64,000 bases of DNA from Dimargaris cristalligena (GCA_027576995.1 JANBQC010000028.1:1-64000), one strand, 5' to 3'. Numbered from the stretch's first letter, positions 24,408 to 35,835 are shown. Notes: generated from the letters alone by a model not told the origin. Numbers and translations are program-made.

Positions 24408-27400
24408 CTAGCCGAGAGCGCCGTATTCTTTGTTCCACTCATCATAGAGTTTAAGGTCGCGATCGCTTACGCTAGCCCGTACTGATTGAGCGATCGATTG
24501 TATACCAAAAATAAATAAATAAAAGATAGTAAATGGAATCCAGGTAGTGTAAGTATTTGTCTCAATTAAGTCGTCTCCCAGTTATATAATACTGCTGAAA
24601 AAAAACAACAAAAAACACGGAAGCTGGGTAATCCCATTTGACCGACTACATCATTCCCGTCTTCGCCGTGACTAGTGGTGACCCCAGTTAATCTATCACA
24701 TAACCGATATATAAAAAACATTCACACTTTATCTTACCTTGGGTAAGTGCCTGCTGGAAATTCTCAAAGGTCACCGGTGGGACATCCTCCGCTAAAGGGT
24801 ATCAATATATATATCAAGTAACATTGGCGTATAGCGGTAAGTTATTTGGTGATGTATGAAAGTACATAATAGCCACCGATCCAGTCGACCATGATGGTTT
24901 GAAACAACTCGACCATGACGCTAAAGTGCCTACCCGAAATGTTACAAATGTCGCCAATCATTCGAATTGGGCCCAGCGCCGCTTCGCGACAGAGCCCGTC
25001 CATATCCGACCCGGAGTAGCCTAGTGATTGCGCGAATATCAAGAAGTGATTAAGTTAGACCAGCCCAGTACCAGTGAACATTCTATTCAATACAACCACC
25101 CATTATTTACATTGGCAGTCAAGTGGTGGGGTGACTCTCTCCATATCTTTGTTTTTCTTTCTTTACACCAGCGACAAATAAAAACAAATAAACAACCAAC
25201 CAAAAAAATAAAAATGTAAACAAATAAACAACCCCTGACTTACCCTCCGTTAACCCGCTTAACTCGTCAATTTCCCCCTCGCTCAAACAATTTTTTGTTT
25301 TCTTGAGTAAATTGGTCACAATCGTTTTCCGGCCCTTGATCTCGGGCAAGGGAATATACAGTCGTTTGCGAAACCGCCGCCTGGCCGCCTCGTCGATTTC
25401 CTGGGGTCGGTTGGTCGCCCCCACGATCAAAATGCGATCGGCCTCGGCCGTCGTTCCGCATCCGTCAAACTGGATCAGGAATTCCGTTTTAATACGACGA
25501 CTCGCCTCGACTTCGCCGTCGGTTCGTTGGGTCAATAGGGAATCAATTTCGTCAATGAAAATGACCGCCGGTTGGTTGCAACGGGCCACTGCAAAAAGGG
25601 CGCGCACCATTTTTTCGCCATCGCCTACCCATTTGGAAGTAAGGGAAGACGAACTGATGGTAAAAAAAGTGGCCTTGGATTGACTGGCGATGCATTTGCC
25701 GATGAGGGTCTTGCCCGTTCCCGGGGGTCCGAACAAAAGAAGCCCCTTGGGGGGGCCCCGGAGACCGTTGAAAATATCGGGACGTAGCATGGGCCAAACC
25801 ACGATTTCTTTGATGGACGCTTTGGCGTGGTCGAGACCCGCAATGTCGTCCCAGTCGACGGGCGCAGAGTGATCCATAATCTACGGGGATGCAAGTAAGA
25901 TATAAAACCAAGAAAACGGTAAAACCACAGGTTATCGGCGTGGTAATTGGATACCAATTGTTAAATAAGGCAATACGGCCCCCCAAACATATAAATATAA
26001 ACATATACATGTAATACCAATAGTAATCAATGCTGTAATAATATTGTAAATATATCCCTATGCAAGACGAGTCCATCATTGACCAGATTCACATCAACTG
26101 GCCTTAGAACTCTACTAAAGATGCGTACCTCATTAGTGATCATTTCAATCATCCGCGGCTCAATATTCTTCAATCGATCATCAATTGGCGCCTCGGGCTC
26201 GCTGGATTTGGACTGATTACCGGACCGATCGTTACGAAGGGGTTTACGGCCACCCCCCACTCCCGTATTTTTAGCACCCGTGGTCGATGCTGAATTGGGT
26301 ATATTATAATACCCGAAGCCATGCGTAGCCTGGCCTCCCGAATCGCTATCCTCGGGCGGGGGTCGATTAAGAGGCGAGACGAACTTGGCCCGTTTACCGT
26401 GACCCCCCAAGTACCGCTTTTTGGCAACAACGGGGGCGGCGCCTGCGGAGTAGTTAGCCGGGTGGGTGGATCCAGGCCCAGACCCAGATCTGAATCCGGA
26501 AGAGGCGGCCGGTTCCGAACCGGAAACTATCCGAGCGGGGTGGTATCCCCCAACCGATCGGCCGGTGGGCCCAGAGTAATTTTTCTTTTGCTGATCCGCT
26601 GCAAGTTGGTGTCGGGCCGTCACAAAATCGGAGGGTACGGTGGGGGAAGCATCTTCTACGGGAGGTGCCGGAAGATCCTGGGGGTAAAATGGTCGCTTTT
26701 TGACCCCATTGGTCGGTGCCGAGGCCGGGGTCATTGAGTCGAAACTGGAGGAGCGGTGAAATCCCGCCAAAGTGGGAGTAATCGTCGGTGGTGGTCCCCG
26801 TGGAGCAGGTTGGGATGGGTGCGGCGGCCGCAACCAAACGGGGACACTAGCACTGGAATTAGTAGCGGAAGGCGGGGTAGGCATTGTGGGCGGGTCGATA
26901 TCCATATCGGCTCGAGGGGTGAGGGGTATACCCTCGAATAGGGTCTCAAGGTCGGGTAATGGGAGAGCTGGCCCACTTTCCGCCGGAAGAAAGGTCAAAT
27001 CGCCCACATTGTCAAGGGTTAGTAGTCCCCCCCATTTGCCAGAGGCCGCTGGTACCCGTTCCGCCGCATGGGCCCACGGACGCTGCGCCCAATCCGCCTC
27101 GACCAATTGTTGCAGTCGCCCCAGACGGTCCCGCTGCTGGGGTTGTTGCTGGGGGTCTAAATTACCCCGGCCCCGTTCGGTGGGCCATTCCCGCAGGCGG
27201 AGGGCCTGGTGGGCATGCCATTGGCGGGATCCGCCGGGTTGGACCCCGAGGAGCGCGGCCCCTAAAGGGGGGCCGAGGGCCAAATCGGGGCGTTCGTCCG
27301 GGGGGTCCTGGAGACTCAGCCCGGTGTAGGTAACGGAGGGGATATACCAGGCGGCCGGGGGGTCAGCCGAAGTGGAGTGGTGGGTGGACTCCCCTCCTTC

Positions 27401-27502
27401 GTTCGGCTGAATGAGCTGCTCGGCTTTAGCCTTGCGGGTAGCCAGGCAGCGGAAGAGATCCCGCTGGTAATAGCGGAGATACTCCGAGTCGGCGGCCTCC
27501 AT
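24408..27502 (-). CDS. FIGNL1: fidgetin-like 1 AAA ATPase (RAD51 regulator)
   Basis: Hexameric meiotic-clade AAA ATPase; in animals and plants it dismantles RAD51 filaments and restrains crossovers. Five exons join in phase: 27502-26129, 25880-25244, 25020-24934, 24791-24738 and 24481-24408, giving 741 residues. The exon 1/2 join restores [24 protein letters not shown], the usual entry to the AAA domain. Walker A is GPPGTGKT at about 509-516 and Walker B VIFIDE at about 564-569; [16 protein letters not shown] follows. The last exons supply [29 protein letters not shown] and a Vps4-type C-terminus ending [14 protein letters not shown]. In the disordered N-terminal half FVTA at residues 293-296, followed by QLAADQQKK, matches the RAD51-binding FxxA region of human FIGNL1 at nearly the same position. 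The last two introns were placed by eye from homology and consensus borders. Confidence 0.93.
26582..26626 (-). other. FIGNL1: FxxA RAD51-binding motif within FIGNL1
   Basis: Encodes [15 protein letters not shown], residues 293-307. Vertebrate FIGNL1 has FKTA followed by QLWVDQQKK within its RAD51-binding domain, so both the phenylalanine-alanine spacing and the following helix are kept. Confidence 0.75.
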
Positions 27503-28187
27503 GGGAGCTGGCTGGGGTCAATAAGAATAAAAATAAGCGGTAAAACTACACAATTCAAGCAGTCAATGCAAACTAAATGCCACAGAGTAGGGGGATGGGC
27601 TATAGTAAATGGTTAGAATTGGCGACGGGCTCATGGAAATGCAATACGCATAGTACAGGGAAATAGTTTTTCAGCATATAAAAACAATGCGGCCTAGGTA
27701 AAGTGCCGCAGCCCATTCCATCATGTTTGCCTGGGCTGTGCTGGGGGTTGGTAAAATCCCCACACTTTATATGGCCAAATCAATATCCTCCCCTTTGATC
27801 GGTAACATGAAGGCCGTATACCTCCTCTACTCCTCAGCTCGACCACAAACTTATATATTGTCTTACTGAAAGGCTTTACACAACAGGGTCCGCTAATCCC
27901 CATAATCTTCGAGGATAATGTGGTAAGTATGAAATATCGATAGTTTAGTGAAGTCGTATTGAGCAGGTGAAGGTAAATATAAATGGCTAAAGTTAAAAAC
28001 AGAAAGTGCAGTAGTTAACAGGCATGTGGCAAATGAAGCGCCGAAGGATTGGATAGGGGAAGGTGGCAAATATCGTTTTGCTGCCGCCTTGCTTCTACTT
28101 CTAGATGTTGGTTTCCCAAATCACCACCAACGAGAGGGGGGGGAGTAATCAACGGCAGGCTTATTAGGGAGTCAGAAATATATAGGA

Positions 28188-28221
<34 letters not shown>

Positions 28222-28267
28222 GTAAAGGGTGGGCGAAATAATAATAACCAAGCCAAGCCTCTCCACT
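27503..28267. other. intergenic, Utp5 to FIGNL1
   Basis: Spacer between two minus-strand genes, holding the FIGNL1 promoter and the Utp5 3' region. The compound microsatellite at 28189-28220 lies just past the Utp5 stop. Confidence 0.5.
28189..28220. repeat. (CA)11(TA)5 compound microsatellite
   Basis: Eleven CA units run directly into five TA units, 48 bases downstream of the Utp5 stop codon. Confidence 0.9.
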
Positions 28268-30744
28268 CTACATGTCATCCTCATCCATTGAGTCGTCAGT
28301 ATGGCCATGGACGGCCAAGACCTTTTCGCTGGTTTCGTTGTCCGAAGCAGAGGTCTTTTGCCACGCTTCGTCCTCGTCTTCTTCGGCCTCGGCTTCTGAA
28401 TTCAATTCATCGCCCTCGTCGTTCTCGTCAAAAATGTCGTCGTCATCACTATAGTCGCTTTGCAGATCATCTAGGTTATCGATGGCCACGTCCGAGTCAT
28501 CCGAGTCCAGGTAGGGGTATGGCCCTTCAATATCATATTCACCGTCCAGGAGAGGGGCACCATCCATCCGGGATTGCAACTTAATGTCGCTCTCCGCCAT
28601 GACTCGGGAAGCTTCACCACGGCGAGTGGGGGTATCCGCCAGAGCTTGCCGTGAGCTACCACTCAAAGTATTGCCACCACCACCACCAGCAGCAGCAGCT
28701 TCGCGTAGGCTACGTTGCATATGGATCTGATCGGTCACCAGGCTGAGGCGACCCTGTAGGCCGTTCAGGGCCGGGGAGATGGCCGCCCGGGAGTCGAGGG
28801 TTTCGTACAGGGCCTGGAGATGAACCACCAAATCGGGGAGGGAAATCAAGTAGGCAGTGTGGTAGCTCAGTACAGCCTGGATCCAGACTAAGTAACCCGC
28901 AGTATGGCGCGAATCCCCCTGGAAACGGTGAACCAGTTCATTCAGGAAGGGAACCACGTATTGCGGGGGGAGAAGGATCACGGTTTCCCGAACCACGGCC
29001 GGAACGGATCGGCTAATGACCCGGGTAAGAATGGTCTCGTCGTGGGTTTTGAGACCCTGGATAAGCAGTTGGCTGAGACTCTGGGAATTGTTGCCCAGGT
29101 AGCCGTTTTGCAGAGCATCGGAGTTAGGGTCGGCCAAACCGGACCTGGCCCGAGGGGCGGCCGGGGCCGCAGTGGAATCACGCCGGCCCTGTTGGGTATT
29201 GAGATCACGGAGACGCTCCTCGATGGTCCGGGTGTCCGCGTTGGGGTCAACGGAGGTGGTGGCAGCGGAAGCTCCGCTGCCGACCCCAGCGAGACTACTG
29301 CCCCCGGTGAGGGTCTGCTCGGCTTCCTGGGCGGTCTGCTGGACCTTCAGGGTTGGTTTCTCGGGGTTGATTCCACGGGTCTGGTCGAGGTGTTTCCGGA
29401 GCAGCGTCACTTCAGGCAGAAGGGCCAGGGTCCGGGGTTCGTAAATCGAAACCACGTCGAAGGACAGCTTCATACGACTGCCGCGCACCACCTTGAGCGT
29501 GGGGTGACTGGGGGTGTGGGATGAGTCAAATTGGGCGTCTATGATGGGTTGGATGACGTTCTCGTCGTCAACCAACCGGACGGTGACGATGGAATCGGGC
29601 TGCCGGACCATTTGGGACTTGGCCTCGGCCGTCTCGGCCCGCCAAACGGCTGCCATACCGCCGCTCAGGTGGGCCAACACCCAGCCGTCGGCCGACACGG
29701 AGAACCCGGCGATGTCGCTCGGGGCGGTCAGCGAGCGGGTCACCTGACCCTGATCGTCGGACTGCTCGACCTTCCAGACGTTGATATACCGATCCCTATG
29801 CGAGGAGCTGTACAGTTCATCGGACGAAGGCCCGAACTGCATTTGATTCACCCGTTCGTTGTGACCGGAGATCTGCCGGAGGGGCACGAGGCCCTCGACA
29901 CGGTAGATGGCAATGCCGGTTTGGGCCACGGCCAGGTAGCGGCCGTTGGCACTCAGGGCAATGCAGGCTAGCGAAGGGAAGGGACTGGAGTGCGATTTCA
30001 TGGCAGCCCCCTTGGCCATGTTCCAAGACACCACCAGACCGTCATCGCCACAGGAATAGCCGTGGGAACCGCAGGAGCTGAGCACAAAGCCGCGGACGGC
30101 CTTAGTGTGGGATCCCCGGAGCTCCTGTACGACAGCGTTTTGCGTAGGCGAATAAATGATAACCCGTCCGTCGGAAGTACCGAGGGCCACTACTGTTTGG
30201 GGGATGGGGCTCGGCGTGCCTTTCTATTGAAATGGCGTTGATATGCGCAATGGAGGAAAACAAGACGGAGGAGCACAGTGAGTAACGCGGAACAAGCTAT
30301 ATATAGTCGGGAACTAAGCGAGCAAAGGCCCCACGATCATCGCATATAGCCACGCAGGAGATGCCCTAGTGAGTATATGCGGGGTAGAGAGCGTGAATGA
30401 TCTAAGTATCAATCGCGGGCGGGATATCCCCTCCTCCGCCCCTTTATTTACTCGACAATTACCTTATTTTTGGTCAGGACGGCTGTGCCCCAAGACAGGG
30501 AGGTGAATTTAGTTGTGGGGTCGGAATAGTCCGATACAATTTTATCGGATTCGGTATCGGTGACGGTAAGCTGCTGGTGACGGCTAATTTCGGTCAGCAG
30601 GGCAAAGCGGCTGAGCGTAGGGTCCAAGGCCGATCGGGACAGGTTCGCTTCATTGCGGTAGAGATTGGTCACGGCCTTGGCGGATACATTGGCCTTACGA
30701 GGGGCCGTCACTGGCGTCTTGACTGACTTTTTACGCTGCACCAT
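28268..30744 (-). CDS. UTP5: U3 snoRNP/t-UTP subunit Utp5 (WDR43)
   Basis: Component of the t-UTP (UtpA) complex that binds pre-rRNA early in small-subunit assembly in the nucleolus. The long frame starts mid-domain with no Met, so the N-terminus must come from an upstream exon. Exons 30744-30463 and 30223-28268 join in phase 0 across a GTAATT...AATAG intron and give 745 residues. Exon 1 encodes MVQRKKSVKTP and then the first WD-like unit, SRSALDPTLSRFALLT through TSLSWG, which parallels the start of yeast Utp5. Exon 2 continues VVALGTSDGRVIIYSP and further WD repeats to about residue 345. The Utp12 domain spans about 475-575 (SLSQLLIQGLKTHDE onward). The last 95 residues are strongly acidic, as in WDR43. 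Without the join exon 1 would look like a separate 99-codon gene. Confidence 0.9.
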
Positions 30745-31481
30745 CGGGACGCTGCTAAGAAGGAGACGAACGGTAAGTGGGTGTGAATAAAGGCCGCGGG
30801 AAGGAAATGAGCGACGGGGGGAAACTGTAGCGGGAAAGTGGATAGCTAGCGACCTCGGGTGTAATGGAACTGTTGTGCTGGTAAAAGTCAACAAGCAATG
30901 GGGGACGAAATCGACAAACTAAACTAGGCCTGGACCAAGCAAAACGACTACAGTGACTTTAGGGCCATGAAAAAATTCGCCCCGATTTTATTAGCTACTT
31001 TTTGTTCTTTTTGCCTCTTTCTTTTTTTTCCTTCATGGTTGGGCGGGGGTATAAGGATAATAGTATAGACCTCCCTCCCTTAATAGTGATATAGTCGTGG
31101 TGGTGTAGAGTATAGGAAGGAGGGCTATAGGGTCTCTCCCCCCTTCCCACTGTAACTAGTATAATAATCGTAACCCCCCGCTTGAAAAAAAAAGGCACCC
31201 AAGGCCATTGATTGGAAATAGACACGTGACCACCAGCTATTCCTCACCCTTCATCAAGTAATACAAGTGATTCGCCTATAAAAGAGGCGAGTGTTTCCGA
31301 AATAGGTGGGGAGGGAGCTAAATAAAGCAGGTAATCATGATTTTTATTATTAAAAAAATCGAAGCAACAGTGGTTTCCACCATTACCTATATGAACTAAA
31401 TAGGGTTAGATAAATTGTTGTGAGATAGACTAAGTACGAAAAACGAGAGCGAGTCTCAATCATAAGCAAAGCTCAGTACGA
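30745..31481. other. intergenic, upstream of Utp5
   Basis: Contains the Utp5 promoter region. The open frame over Utp5 exon 1 extends to 30894, but the residues before MVQRKK do not resemble the family. Polypurine and polypyrimidine stretches at 31010-31200. No gene recognised. Confidence 0.45.
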
Positions 31482-32310
31482 TCAAACCCAATTAGAGACG
31501 GGTCGTGGCAGTGGAAGTACTCCCCGAATCTTAGTCGACTAAAACAGATCTAAAAGAATAGTATTCTTCAACCGAAGGGAGTCCTCCACGTTAGGGTCGA
31601 TTGCCTCAAGGACTTGTATAACAGCTGAGCGGCGGCCTCGAATGGCTAGTTTAGGGGTTTCATTAGAATCCCGGCGCGGATACCCGAACCCGTCGGCCAT
31701 CATACTCCGAGGTTATATTGACCCATACCCGTATCCACAATATGCTTCGCTCAGTTTTTCTGTGCGTTTTTTAATCTCACCACACCTTCATAGCCGCAGT
31801 CATACTAAATACTACAGATCAATTCGGTATCTTGATTGGAGCTGGAATTATCCTATTCCAACAGCAGTAGGCCTACATAAATATACATGCCCAGGACAAT
31901 TCGATGGTTCGTTTTGTTCATGTTCCATAGTCCCATTAGCTTGGCGAATTGGCCGATAGCGGCGAGGCCTGCACTGGCACTGGTTAAAAGCTGACCGGGG
32001 TACTCCCAGTTAATCCCATTTTCTCGTGAGTCACGTAGATTTCTGCGAAAACCCAGGAGGATTGTATCATCTCTACACAGGTCTTGAATGTAATTAGCTG
32101 GTGCATTGGCAGTGAAGTAGTCGACACCCTAGAATAGTTGCATGATATCGGCCACAAACAAGACTGGTAATAGAAACGGCATAGGGAAAAAATCCCACTT
32201 GTGGACGTCACTATCAGGCGCTATTCAGATACGCCCATTCCTCTTCAATAAGCGTCATTCTCAACTAGAGTGCATCGCCTGAATCTCCCTGGCCATTCAC
32301 AATGCCCTCA
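31482..32310 (-). pseudogene. decayed paralogue of the secreted F-box-like gene
   Basis: Read on the minus strand this stretch aligns with the second exon of the intact gene at 59058-60637, but with stops and frame changes. From 5' to 3': IVNGQGDSGDAL then a stop, IEEEWAYLN (intact copy IEEQWAYLD, here near 32222-32250), a hydrophobic block, TSASAGLAAIGQFAKLMGL (intact copy VASVSTVLATTGRIAELLKL), a degenerate CGY block, then GFGYPRRD and PKLAIRGRRS near 31625-31657 (intact GFVYPHRD, PKLAIRVRRS), EDSLRLKNTILLD and a terminal TKIRGVLPLPRP. At least four in-frame stops and two frame shifts are present. The first exon, including signal peptide and F-box, is missing: homology stops close to where the repeat copy at 32305 begins. 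No function is expected. Confidence 0.85.
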
Positions 32311-33269
32311 ACAGAAACACATGAACCTGCTTAGCCAGTTATTTTTTTCTCGAATCAATGGGAATGTTAAACAAAGAATTCATACATTATCTTTTGGTGA
32401 AACTAGACCTTGCTCTTTCGTTTAGATCCTCCCTACCTATTCCACCTGCCAGGATAGAGGTTACTCAGGGTAGTCGAGAGGAATACATTGTCCATTTTCT
32501 CCGTTACTGCTGGACAGATATCCAGCGCCGTCCCTCCCAAACCCATATACCCTTTGTGACTCTCTTGATAGTTCAAATACGGCTCAGCGGGTCTTCTATA
32601 CAGATATATGGCCCATACTATCCCCAACCGATGTCGTTTGATAAGTCTGGCCACTTCATATTCCATATAAAGTGTGAGTTTTCTGTAGCCAATTACTCCT
32701 AGTTATATGGCATGTCAAGCAATTTGTAGGGTGTACTTATGGTATAGGGGGGGGGCTAAATTAGTGCATCTCATTTTCCCTAAAGATAGGATACTGGGAC
32801 CCACCCAACACTATCAAACCTCCACTATACTGACATGGCACATCCAAACTGCCATCATATTATGGCCTTTTAAAATAATTAATGGGCATCACAGGTAGAG
32901 GGGTGGTGATGACTGGTCGCTATTTTAGCCTAAGGGGAGTAATGTAAATGTGTGTATTACGGGGCTGACCGTATACTATAAGACCAGACTGTTAAAAAAC
33001 TTAGACGGAATATATCCCGAGAGCAGCAATATCTCCAGGGAGAGGATTAGAGTAATATAGTCATAGGAAGCATATTCTAGTTAAACTACATCAAGAGGGA
33101 AAGGCCAAAGGGAAATAGTACCGTCAGTTTTCGGTTAATACATCATGTTATTATTTGGATGATGAAAGCAGTGTGTGTCGATATTTCAAGCAGGAAACGC
33201 GGGCCATTCCTGCGGCACTGGATTTCCTCGCACTACTGAAGGGACATTCTACCATGGACTCAGTAGTCG
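32305..33269 (+). mobile_element. dispersed mobile-element-like repeat, copy A
   Basis: Reverse-complement match to 56779-58342, roughly nine bases in ten identical over most of its length by eye. Copy A lacks about 600 bases present in copy B (about 57600-58210). It holds a 114-codon frame at 32358-32702 that begins MGMLNKEF, also seen at the equivalent point of copy B, and contains HFLRYCWTDIQ, shared in both copies. A second shared block near 33187-33265 reads as a short Cys/His-containing peptide. No reverse transcriptase, integrase or transposase motif was recognised, so the class of element is unknown. It abuts the F-box-like pseudogene and runs into the inverted repeat. Confidence 0.75.
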
Positions 33270-34548
33270 CTGTCAGGATTGTCCATATAAAAACATAAAT
33301 ACGAGATATTGTCGTGTTTAGTTGGAGTATTTATGGAACTAGAAATGAATAATGGCGGAGAGGAATATGGGCTAGTAAATACCCGGCTTACAGTTGAAAC
33401 CTTGGAGAGAGTTCAAGTGTACATGAATAAACCAGATTCTGCAAAATTAAAGGCGCGAGCTGTATTGGTCTGGCACTACAGTTTGGGCGGGGGGAAGGTG
33501 AAGGGCGGAAACGAGCAGGAATACCGATACAGGTATACAAACACGAGAGTGGCTCATTGCAGAGCTAGTATCCCCGCCAGATTAACGAGCTCTTAGCAAT
33601 CACCTGGATAAAGCCAATTTGTAGACACCAAGCCGATCGACAATGGCTTTAAATAAATGAAATTCATTTAGCTGCGTCTTTTCATATCCGTTAATATCCT
33701 CAAGTCTATAAATTAGTACTGTTGCAATGACTGGCTTAGTTGGCCTAGTAATATTCTGTAAATGAGTTTTGGTGGAGGGAGGTAAGTACGAACAAATAAC
33801 AATCTGGGTATGTGGTGGAGAAATAAGGCTACTATGGTTTGGAATTTGTTCATACTTACCTCCCTCCACCAAAACTCAATTACAGAATATTACTAGGTCA
33901 ACCAAGCCTGGCATTGCAACAGTACTAGTGTACCGGTTCGATGGTATTGGCCGATAACAAAGGACGCGGCTAGATGGAATTCATTTATTTAAATCAATTA
34001 TTGATCGGCTTGGCATTGGAAAATTGTCTTTATCCAGTTGACTGTTGGGAGCTCGTTAATCGAGTTTAGATAATTGCTCTGCAATGTTATCTTCTCGTGT
34101 TCGTATGCCGGTATCGATATTCCAGCTCGATCTCGCCCCTCACCCTCCCCACGCCCAAACCATGGAATTAGACCACTACAGCCCGCGCCCTTGGCTCTGT
34201 AGAATCTGCTTCCTTCACGTATCCTTGAGCTCTCTCAAATGTCTCAATTGTATGTTAGTTTTTCACTGGGCAATGCTCCCTTTAGTCGTTTTCCAATTCC
34301 ACAAATACCCCAACCAAACACGCCAATGCCTCGTATATGGGCTTTGCTTGTAAGCTTAGAACCATTTTCCTACCGAACGGAAATGTCTCAGGTGCAATTT
34401 AAGTTGGTGCTAGTGCTAGACTAGGTAAACCTATGCGGTCCTATATGGATAGGCACAGCATCGATTACGGGGTCCATGGCATAACATCCCTTCAGCGGTG
34501 CTGGAAATTACAGTGCTACAGAAATGACACGTGTTTCCTGCTTGAACT
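33187..34548. repeat. large diverged inverted repeat (arms 0.6-0.7 kb)
   Basis: Left arm about 33187-33797 and right arm about 33844-34548 are reverse complements with frequent substitutions, separated by a 46-base spacer. The innermost ends match over 35 bases around GGTGGAGGGAGGTAAGTACG with one or two differences; matches continue through CGATCGGCTTGG, GAGCTCGTTAAT, CTCTGCAATG and CGCCCAAAC blocks to the outer CAAGCAGGAAA. The right arm has about 95 extra bases near 34345-34440. The outer part of the left arm is also part of repeat copy A, so the structure looks like two element copies meeting tail to tail. Open frames in the arms share phrases such as YLPPSTKT and IATVL but are broken by stops. 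Confidence 0.85.
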
Positions 34549-34757
34549 AGTGGTACCTCCTGATTCGGTAGTTCCAGCCCCGGTGGACTGATTGGGCTGG
34601 GGATTACACCATGGTGGCTTAAAGCCGGGTCTCTCAGTGGTGTGTCGGCCCTTGCTGCCAGGTCAACAATGGTACACCGGCTGGACGGCATTTTGGCAGG
34701 TGGGTCAGATGATAACGATAAAAACGGAATAAAATAAATCAAACTACCAATAGACAT
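34431..34757 (-). other. open frame overlapping the outer right arm, unclassified
   Basis: A 108-codon minus-strand frame. Its C-terminal half, QAGNTCHFCSTVISSTAEG, corresponds to the Cys/His block also found in repeat copies A and B. Its N-terminal half includes a run beginning MPSSRCTIVDL. It may be the remnant of an element protein. I do not recognise the family and it may not be expressed. Confidence 0.3.
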
Positions 34758-34843
34758 TTATTCGAAAATACAATTTACTAAGCAATGGCTTAGGATGTAT
34801 AGCAATGAACGACGGATTTTGCACATATCACTGTTTACTTGGA

Positions 34844-34999
34844 CTTCACCTGCGACTGATAATTTCGGCAAATAACGGACAACCAAATACAATTACATAA
34901 GTGGTTATTCGGGTTTCACCTGCGACTGATATCACTATAATTATGAGCGGTGGGGTTTTGAGGATATCAGGGGCTATTCGGACTTGATCCACGGCTGGT
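34844..34999. repeat. three degenerate ~70-base tandem units
   Basis: CTTCACCTGCGACTGAT at 34844, TTTCACCTGCGACTGAT at 34914 and CTTGATCCACGGCTGGT at 34983 recur at 69-70 base spacing, each preceded by a TTCGG- or TTGGA-like sequence. The units between these cores are poorly conserved. Confidence 0.6.
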
Positions 35000-35835
35000 A
35001 GCTTGATGTTCCTTAGTTCGACGGAACTATAAATTTATATATACAGGAAATCGAAGCTAGGGTTGCCCTTCGGAACTTAGAGATGCTGACTATACTCGCC
35101 ATTCGGACAAAATTACTCTATATAATTATTTCTGACATGTCCGGTGACGAATACTAATTATTAATGGTAAACGGAAACAGGAAACTGCTCGAACATAAGT
35201 TTAATGATTAAATGAGATGTTAATACATTTCTAGTTCCTGTGAACAACAGTTGAATAACTAGCTGACTTAGTTATTTTATTGCGACTAAAATATGATTTA
35301 TAGACTAAGAAATAGAGGATTTCAGATAATATGGAAGATTTTGGGATTTACAGTTATTAAAACGTAGGTGGAAATACGAAGAAATAGGGTATTTCATCAA
35401 AAATGTGGAAGGATCCAAATAAGTAAACCGGCTACGATAAACTAAATTCCTGCACCAAACATCAATACGCAGGGTGACGGAATTTCAAGCCCCTGGTAGA
35501 ATAGGTGGGAACACGTGACCTAAATATATTCTGGCCTTTTGAGGGAGACTACTCGCACCATATGAAGTGAGGTTGTCAACCCTCCCATATGTTTACATAT
35601 ACTTTAAGTGGGATTATTAGTTTAGACTGGATTGAAAACCAGTTTGTTGGTGGGAGAGCCTAACTAAGCAACAAAATCTCTTCGGTAGGAATTGGCCATG
35701 AGTTAAGAGGAATGGCATAATGTAAAGGGCATGTCAGTCGGCCCTCCATTCCCTCCCTCCACCCAACCCCACTGTTACTTCAGGTACCTTAATTCCGCAT
35801 TCACTCCGTTGAACATCTGCTCCTCCTTGACCCGT
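35000..35835. other. intergenic, upstream of the APC7-like gene
   Basis: AT-rich sequence between the repeat island and the APC7-like gene. No gene recognised. Pyrimidine-rich sequence at 35740-35835 lies just before the start codon. Confidence 0.45.

Noticed and set aside
31800..31870. GGAGCTGGAATTAT resembling part of the 18S rRNA complement
   Set aside because: Similarity stops after a dozen bases, and the region is explained by the F-box-like pseudogene.
33920..33950. GGTTCGATGG as a possible tRNA B box
   Set aside because: No A box, acceptor pairing or terminator could be placed; the sequence belongs to the inverted-repeat arm.
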